Source: Halioglobus japonicus
GTDB lineage: Bacteria > Pseudomonadota > Gammaproteobacteria > Pseudomonadales > Halieaceae
Assembly: GCF_001983995.1 (NCBI RefSeq)
Contig: NZ_CP019450.1
Location: forward strand, 1,860,001-1,924,000
DNA length: 64,000 nucleotides
Reading direction: 5' to 3'
Every line of letters starts with the position of its first letter. Position 1 is the stretch's first letter. A program made the translations under genes and the position numbers. Below are positions 60,064-64,000 of this stretch, in pieces. The notes under the pieces are model-generated. The model searched no databases and had not been told where the DNA came from. It worked only from the letters and a program-made list of their open reading frames with translations.

Positions 60064-61539
60064 ATGACTAACGGACCAGTACTTTCAAAAACCCGATTCA
60101 TGGCCGGCCACCAGTGTCCGCTGCAGCTGTGGTTCAAAGTGAACGAGAAGAACGCGCCTGAACTCGAGATCGACGAAGTCGCTCGGGTACGAATGGACAG
60201 TGGTACGCGGGTGGGTAATGTCGCCAGAAACTACTATCCAGGCGGGCTGCTTATTGAAGGCGAGCGATACGAGTACGAAAAGAAGTGTGCATTGACTCAG
60301 GAAGCGATAGACGCGGGCACCACCGTGATCTACGAGGCTGCCTTCGAGCATGAGAACACCTTTGTTGCCATCGACATACTAGAGCTTGAGGCAGATGGGT
60401 GGGTAATTCGAGAAGTGAAGTCCTCGACGGGAGTCAAAGACGAGCATATCCCGGATATTGCTGTTCAGCTGATGACTGCCAGAGCAGCAGGTTTGCAGGT
60501 TGGGCGCGCGGAGGTGGTATTCCTGAACAGGGATTGCAAATACCCCGACCTGTCGAATTTGTTTGCCACGGAAGACGTCACGACTAGGGTGGAGGAATTG
60601 CTGGCTGACTTGGCAGTGCTGGAGCGGAGGCTTCAATTGGTCATGATTCAGGAGAAGCCGGAAATCGAGCCCGGGGGTCACTGTGATACTCCGCGAGACT
60701 GTCCCTTCAAAGCACGTTGTGTCCCGGAACTGCCTGAGCACCACGTCAGTACCCTTTACCGATTGGGCAAGGAAAAGGCGCGCAGCCTGGTAGCTCAAGG
60801 AGTTCACACGGTTGACCAGATTGGGGCTGAGGTGAAACTCAGCGCCACGGCGGCGAGACAGGTCGATTCAGTCCGTACGGATCAGATTGTCATAGAGCAG
60901 GGCCTGAGGGGTGAATTGAACACTTTGTCCTTCCCAGCTGCGTTTCTGGATTTCGAGACCGTGTCCATGGCCATACCTGAGTGGGATGGGTGTAGCCCGT
61001 ATACCCAGGTCCCTGTCCAGTTCAGCTGCCACGTGATGGCCGCTGACGGGTCGATAGAGCACTACGAGTGGCTTGCTGAACCCGGAGGCGACCCAAGGTC
61101 AGCTTTGGCTGAGGCGCTTGTGAACGCCTGTGAAGGCGCGGCATCAGTTGTTGCCTACAACGCAGGATTTGAGCGTTCCTGTATTAAGGGACTGGTTAAT
61201 GTTCGCCCTGAGCTGGAGAGTGAACTCCTCTCTATTGCAGGCAAGTTGGTTGATCTTCTCCCGATCGTGAGAAACAACGTCTACCACCCCCAATTTCATG
61301 GGAGTTTCAGCATTAAGTCTGTACTGCCTGCGTTGGTTCCTGGCGCTGGATACGCAGAATTGGAGGTTGCCTCAGGAGACGTGGCTGCGCTCAAGTTGGA
61401 GCAAATGATGCGGGGAGATCTCGAGGGCAGTACCGAGGAGCTCAGGGAGGCACTGTTGAAGTACTGTGAGATGGATACATACGCCATGGTAGAGCTCTAC
61501 CACAGGCTTCTAGAGGTTGCTGACCAGGCCGCGGCCTGA
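60064..61539 (+). CDS. DUF2779: Cas4/RecB-like plus DnaQ-like dual nuclease
   Basis: A 491-residue protein. The N-terminal half is Cas4/RecB-like: LSKTRFMAGHQCPLQLW (Cys 18), AIDIL...WVIREVKSSTG (Asp, Glu-x-Lys near residue 117), and CDTPRDCPFKARC (about residues 207-219). These cysteines could bind an iron-sulfur cluster, as in Cas4. The C-terminal half is a DnaQ-like 3'-5' exonuclease: FLDFETVSM (D-x-E near residue 296), AYNAGFE and CEMDT. Such an enzyme could trim or process foreign DNA or RNA. GGAGAG precedes ATG 60064. It is the last gene of the P3 operon. Confidence 0.85.
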   Translation: MTNGPVLSKTRFMAGHQCPLQLWFKVNEKNAPELEIDEVARVRMDSGTRVGNVARNYYPGGLLIEGERYEYEKKCALTQEAIDAGTTVIYEAAFEHENTFVAIDILELEADGWVIREVKSSTGVKDEHIPDIAVQLMTARAAGLQVGRAEVVFLNRDCKYPDLSNLFATEDVTTRVEELLADLAVLERRLQLVMIQEKPEIEPGGHCDTPRDCPFKARCVPELPEHHVSTLYRLGKEKARSLVAQGVHTVDQIGAEVKLSATAARQVDSVRTDQIVIEQGLRGELNTLSFPAAFLDFETVSMAIPEWDGCSPYTQVPVQFSCHVMAADGSIEHYEWLAEPGGDPRSALAEALVNACEGAASVVAYNAGFERSCIKGLVNVRPELESELLSIAGKLVDLLPIVRNNVYHPQFHGSFSIKSVLPALVPGAGYAELEVASGDVAALKLEQMMRGDLEGSTEELREALLKYCEMDTYAMVELYHRLLEVADQAAA

Positions 61540-61783
61540 TCAGAAAACGAACTACCCCAGCGTAGGTGGGGCCAATAACCTGCGCTGCCGTGCCACGCCC
61601 TTGGTTGGCCCTGGTTAGGGTGTTGAGGGGCGATAGTATTGTGACGATGCTTCTGATGAAGGTGGTGAAGGGTGCTGTGATTATGGCTGGTAGGTTCCAG
61701 TCAGAAAGCCAATCGGCGTGCAGCACTATAAGCCCCGGGATTCATGGTGAGCGGTTGACGGCCGGGAAAGACCGGCAATTAAC

Positions 61784-62086
61784 CTATGTCTTCCTGTCGT
61801 AGGTAGGTGCCTCATATTCGCTGTAGTCAATTGTCTCCGATGCCCATGCCTCGCTTGTGACATTATTTCGCTCCTGGATGGTCATGCCAAACACCTCCTG
61901 GTGAACCATGTCCATCAGTGTCTCCATTTCTTGACCGCTTGCGATTCCAATAAAGGTCCCGGCTTGGATGAACCCCTCAAGGCGATGCCTCTGCTGAGGA
62001 GAAGCCTTGTATCCATCTTTTGACGCCTTGAAAAGTTTCCTCAAGCGACTTTCTACCTCGTCAAGATATTCGGTTCGATCGCGCAT
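61784..62086 (-). CDS. Hypothetical protein
   Basis: A 100-residue soluble, charged protein (RDRTEYLDEVESRLRKLFKASKDGYKASPQQRHRLEGFIQAG). No known domain. It is the last of three small minus-strand genes near the right end of the island. The 244-base gap before it (61540-61783) shows no gene or clear signal. Confidence 0.5.
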   Translation of the reverse strand: MRDRTEYLDEVESRLRKLFKASKDGYKASPQQRHRLEGFIQAGTFIGIASGQEMETLMDMVHQEVFGMTIQERNNVTSEAWASETIDYSEYEAPTYDRKT

Positions 62087-62187
62087 ATATTAACTCCCGA
62101 TGCTTCGCTGTCATTGGGCTGATGTCCATAGGATGATCGCTTTTCAGCAAGAGAAAACGTCCATGTTTTCTCTAAGTCTGCAGTGTT

Positions 62188-62457
62188 TCAGGTCATGTGG
62201 GATTCTAGAAAATGTTTGAATCTATGAATCTTCGACTCATCTGTAAACAGAGTGAAGGTCGCAACGTCTGTATCGACTCTCATGTACTGCGTTCCTTCAT
62301 TGTGATAGATGAGTAGTTTGTCCAAATCAACTCTTATTTGGAGCCCTATATCAGCCCCCGCATGAAAGGTGAGATACGGTGTTCTCACGGGGTTAAGTGA
62401 CATAACGGCGAATATTCCTCGGTCACCAAAGCAAAATACAACTTCTTCTGTAACCAT
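62188..62457 (-). CDS. Hypothetical protein
   Basis: An 89-residue beta-rich protein (MVTEEVVFCFGDRGIFAVMSLNPVRTPYLTFHAG). No family is recognised. Its ATG overlaps the stop of the upstream small gene, so the two are co-translated. Confidence 0.5.
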   Translation of the reverse strand: MVTEEVVFCFGDRGIFAVMSLNPVRTPYLTFHAGADIGLQIRVDLDKLLIYHNEGTQYMRVDTDVATFTLFTDESKIHRFKHFLESHMT

Positions 62458-62678
62458 CAGAGCCTCCCATGTCGGATAATGTTGGTGATTGAGTCTTCCA
62501 TGCGCTCGTGAGAATACTCGCCGGCAAAGCAGGTCTTCGCACCGCTTTCCTTGTCGTAGAATGTGACGGTAGCGATTCTCACTGTTTCCCCGCTTAACTT
62601 GGGGAGTTCCTGTACCGTGATCTCACATCGATCGTCGAAACTGGACCAATCTGGTACTTCCTGTGCTCTGGTATCCAT
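62457..62678 (-). CDS. Hypothetical protein
   Basis: A 73-residue protein starting MDTRAQEVPDWSSFDDRCE, with GAGGA seven bases upstream. The frame remains open up to 62969, but that upstream part only reads antisense tRNA sequence and is not a real N terminus. It is the first of three small genes transcribed away from attR. No function is recognised. Confidence 0.6.
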   Translation of the reverse strand: MDTRAQEVPDWSSFDDRCEITVQELPKLSGETVRIATVTFYDKESGAKTCFAGEYSHERMEDSITNIIRHGRL

Positions 62679-62832
62679 AGTGCTGTCCTCATCATATTCA
62701 TCAAAGTCGCGGCCTAGCGGCCATGTATGGCTTTTTTTAGGAGGAGGACCTCTCGGGCTTTGGCAGAGATTGGTTCTGGCAGGCTGATTAGCCGTGCCCG
62801 GCTGGTTGCATAACCTGCCAGCTACCAAAGTC

Positions 62833-62850
62833 GTGTGGTAATTTGTGTGG
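62833..62850 (+). repeat. Putative integrase arm site near attR
   Basis: GTGTGGTAATTTGTGTGG differs by one inserted base from 37654-37670 at the left end. It lies about 85 bases inside the right core repeat. Confidence 0.55.
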
Positions 62851-62934
62851 TGCCTGGTCGCTGAGTGACGCCGAGTGTCGCTATCGTGATTGCTAAGTGT
62901 CTGATTTATAGAGACATTCGGCGACAGTGAGCAA

Positions 62935-62969
62935 CCTATCGAGGGTTCGAATCCCTCGCTCTCCGCCAT
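62935..62969 (+). repeat. attR: 35-bp core direct repeat
   Basis: An exact copy of the tRNA-Ser 3' end and attL (37573-37607), marking the right end of the island. The native tRNA terminator follows immediately. Confidence 0.95.
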
Positions 62970-63028
62970 CTAAACAAAAAGGGCACCCCACCGGGGTGCC
63001 CTTTTTGTTTAGATGGCGGAGAGCGAGG
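62954..63028. repeat. Perfect 36-bp inverted repeat including tRNA end and terminator
   Basis: Arms 62954-62989 and 62993-63028 pair without mismatch around ACC. The left arm starts in attR (CCTCGCTCTCCGCCAT), and the right arm reads the same tRNA end in the opposite direction. The centre (AAAAAGGGCACCCC / GGGGTGCCCTTTTT) is the likely original tRNA-Ser terminator, displaced when the island integrated. Confidence 0.9.
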
Positions 63029-63219
63029 ACTTGGTTCGCCCCCTCCGTTCGAAAAACTTCTCCCACGGAGAAGTTTAGACGCCGAAGGCGCCCCGCAGGG
63101 GTCAGAGCGCGCCAAAGCGCGCTCTGATCAATCCCTCGCTCAGTAGCTCTCTCCAAACTCCGTTGGGTGCCCTTTTTTGTTTAGCATAAACCCAAAACGG
63201 GACCCAGAGGGTTCCGTTT
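63029..63219. other. Hairpin-rich repetitive intergenic segment
   Basis: Three hairpins are packed here: 63054-63076 (AACTTCTCC/GGAGAAGTT), 63102-63127 (11-bp stem, TCAGAGCGCG arm) and 63195-63219 (ACGGGACCC/GGGTTCCGT, likely a terminator of the minus-strand exopolysaccharide genes). A second copy of the tRNA-terminator end (GGGTGCCC-T6-GTTTAG) lies at 63165-63184, and a degraded AATCCCTCGCT lies at 63131-63141. It looks like a remnant of earlier insertions at this tRNA. Confidence 0.5.
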
Positions 63220-63286
63220 GTTGTTTTACTGCGTGAGTGGCTGGTTGAGGCCGCCATGTGTCTTTGTTCACATCACCTCCTTGCCC

Positions 63287-63507
63287 TCAGGCGATTGCGT
63301 TAACGTAGTCGTACTTTGCGACCGACATGTTCAGTACATCGCAGATCCGCTGTTTGGATGTACCCATGTAGCGCAGCTGTTTAAAGGTGGAGACATTCAG
63401 GTTCAGCAGTGTCCCGGTGAGATTGGAATCGGAATCAGCAGGGCCCGATCGAATACATTCTGGGGGCGGAGGTCGGTGGTCGGGCGTTCGATATTCATGG
63501 TCATCAT
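63287..63507 (-). CDS. Doubtful small gene before sugar transferase end, possibly frameshifted
   Basis: From ATG 63507 the frame reads MNIERPTTDLRPQNVFDRA, then becomes implausible near GGGCCC (63441-63446). In another frame a good-looking ending follows (LLNLNVSTFKQLRYMGTSKQRICDVLNM, stop at 63287). One extra base at that site gives about 73 residues with an HTH-like C terminus. No ribosome site is clear. I list it as a possibility only. Confidence 0.3.
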
Positions 63508-63556
63508 CCATTCGGGTTTGTTGTTACAGAGAGTTTGGTGTGCAGGTAAAGCGTGT

Positions 63557-64000
63557 TTAGTAAGCGCCGCGTGCAGTCAGGACAGCAGGCACGGTGCGAA
63601 ACAGAATTTCCAGGTCCAGCAGCACAGACCGCTGCTTGGCGTAGTCGATGTCCAGGGCAACTTGGCGATCGAAGGGCAGGTCGGAGCGGCCGGAGATCTG
63701 CCACAGGCAGGTGATGCCGGGCTTAACCTGCAGACGGCCACATTCGTAAGGGGTGTACCGGGCGACTTCGCTGGGAATGGCTGGGCGGGGGCCTACCAGT
63801 GACATATCACCGCGCAGTACGTTCCACAGCTGGGGCAGCTCATCGATAGAGGCTTTGCGGATAAAACGGCCGACGCGGGTAATACGCGGGTCACGCTTCA
63901 TCTTGAACAGTACGCCGCCGTCCATTTCGTTCTGTGCTTCCAGTTCGGCTTTGCGCTGCTCGGCATCGATGTACATGGAGCGCAGCTTCCAGCAGCGAAA
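63557..64000 (-). CDS. Exopolysaccharide sugar transferase, 5' end outside window
   Basis: The frame is open to the window edge, so only the C-terminal part (about 147 residues) is present. It has the bacterial sugar-transferase signature: FKMKRDPRITRVGRFIRKASIDELPQLWNVLRGDMSLVGPRP (KxDPR, DELPQ, GPRP), then KPGITCLWQISGRSDL. Such proteins (WcaJ/WbaP/EpsE type) transfer a sugar phosphate to undecaprenyl phosphate to start capsule or exopolysaccharide repeat units at the inner membrane. It lies outside the island and ends an operon that is otherwise beyond the window. Confidence 0.93.
   Translation of the reverse strand, partial: FRCWKLRSMYIDAEQRKAELEAQNEMDGGVLFKMKRDPRITRVGRFIRKASIDELPQLWNVLRGDMSLVGPRPAIPSEVARYTPYECGRLQVKPGITCLWQISGRSDLPFDRQVALDIDYAKQRSVLLDLEILFRTVPAVLTARGAY

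Larger units (their letters stand above)
37573..62969. mobile_element. 25.4-kb genomic island integrated in tRNA-Ser
   Basis: A 35-bp exact direct repeat of the tRNA-Ser 3' end marks both ends (37573-37607 and 62935-62969). A tyrosine integrase gene starts 32 bases inside the left end, with an excisionase gene beside it. Everything between is accessory: two direct-repeat arrays, a helicase/HNH module, and a sigma-54-controlled defence island. No conjugation or phage-structural genes are visible, so it is probably a mobilisable or relic integrative element that needs help to move. Confidence 0.92.

Noticed and set aside
62679..62969. Open frame giving a 170-residue protein starting MAESEGFEPS
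   Set aside because: The N terminus is the antisense of the tRNA-Ser 3' end, a well-known spurious protein start; the real gene begins at ATG 62678 with a ribosome site.
63240..63275. 43-residue minus-strand ORF from a GTG after a strong AGGAGG
   Set aside because: The likely terminator hairpin at 63195-63219 lies inside the frame and the sequence shows no conserved features.
63218..63802. 194-residue plus-strand ORF
   Set aside because: It is antisense to the sugar-transferase gene and shows no protein-like features.

Overview
The window looks like chromosomal DNA from a marine gammaproteobacterium. The order alaS, lysC, csrA, tRNA-Ser, together with greB, a Trm112-HIT pair, RND and TonB systems, a sulfatase and an LLM-class oxidoreductase, points to Cellvibrionales and probably Halieaceae. 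That placement is inferred from gene content and not from a phylogeny.

Bases 1-37,500 are ordinary core and accessory chromosome. They hold a Nudix hydrolase end, a DUF1244 protein, an arylsulfatase, an F420-type oxidoreductase with two neighbours (one PEP-synthase-like), an RNase J-like metallohydrolase, an RND efflux pump with its adaptor, and a DUF885 peptidase-like protein. A four-gene operon follows (DUF3348, DUF802/MotA-like, MotB/OmpA-like, DUF2894) that looks like an ion-driven membrane motor. Next come a redoxin, a TonB receptor, gcvP, a UDG-family protein, a lipoprotein/metallopeptidase/MFS cluster, greB, an M23 peptidase, Trm112, HIT, alaS, lysC, csrA and tRNA-Ser(GCU).

Bases 37,573-62,969 are a genomic island of about 25.4 kb inserted in the 3' end of tRNA-Ser. 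A 35-bp direct repeat of the tRNA end marks both borders, and a tyrosine integrase with a small excisionase sits at the left border. Two different short direct-repeat arrays follow, then a minus-strand module (helicase, HNH protein, HTH protein, hypothetical).

The most striking part is a defence island apparently controlled by one sigma-54 activator. A CARF/RtcR-like sigma-54 regulator (43,753-45,272) is surrounded by three near-consensus -24/-12 promoters, each correctly placed before a gene set. The first drives a divergent ARPP-1-like gene. The second drives an eight-gene type I restriction-modification operon that also encodes a KAP NTPase, an ABC-type AAA ATPase, a possible PLD-like protein and a HelD/UvrD-like helicase. 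The third drives a DUF2130 nuclease / small protein / DUF2779 dual-nuclease operon. I infer that a ligand sensed by the CARF domain switches on the whole island.

Bases 62,970-64,000 return to the chromosome. They hold a perfect 36-bp inverted repeat that duplicates the tRNA end, several hairpins, a doubtful small gene and the start of an exopolysaccharide sugar-transferase gene.

Five genes, including the essential alaS, are each broken by a one-base shift, each repairable at a G/C run, always as if one base were missing. A sixth small ORF may be another case. This suggests under-called homopolymers in the assembly rather than true pseudogenes.
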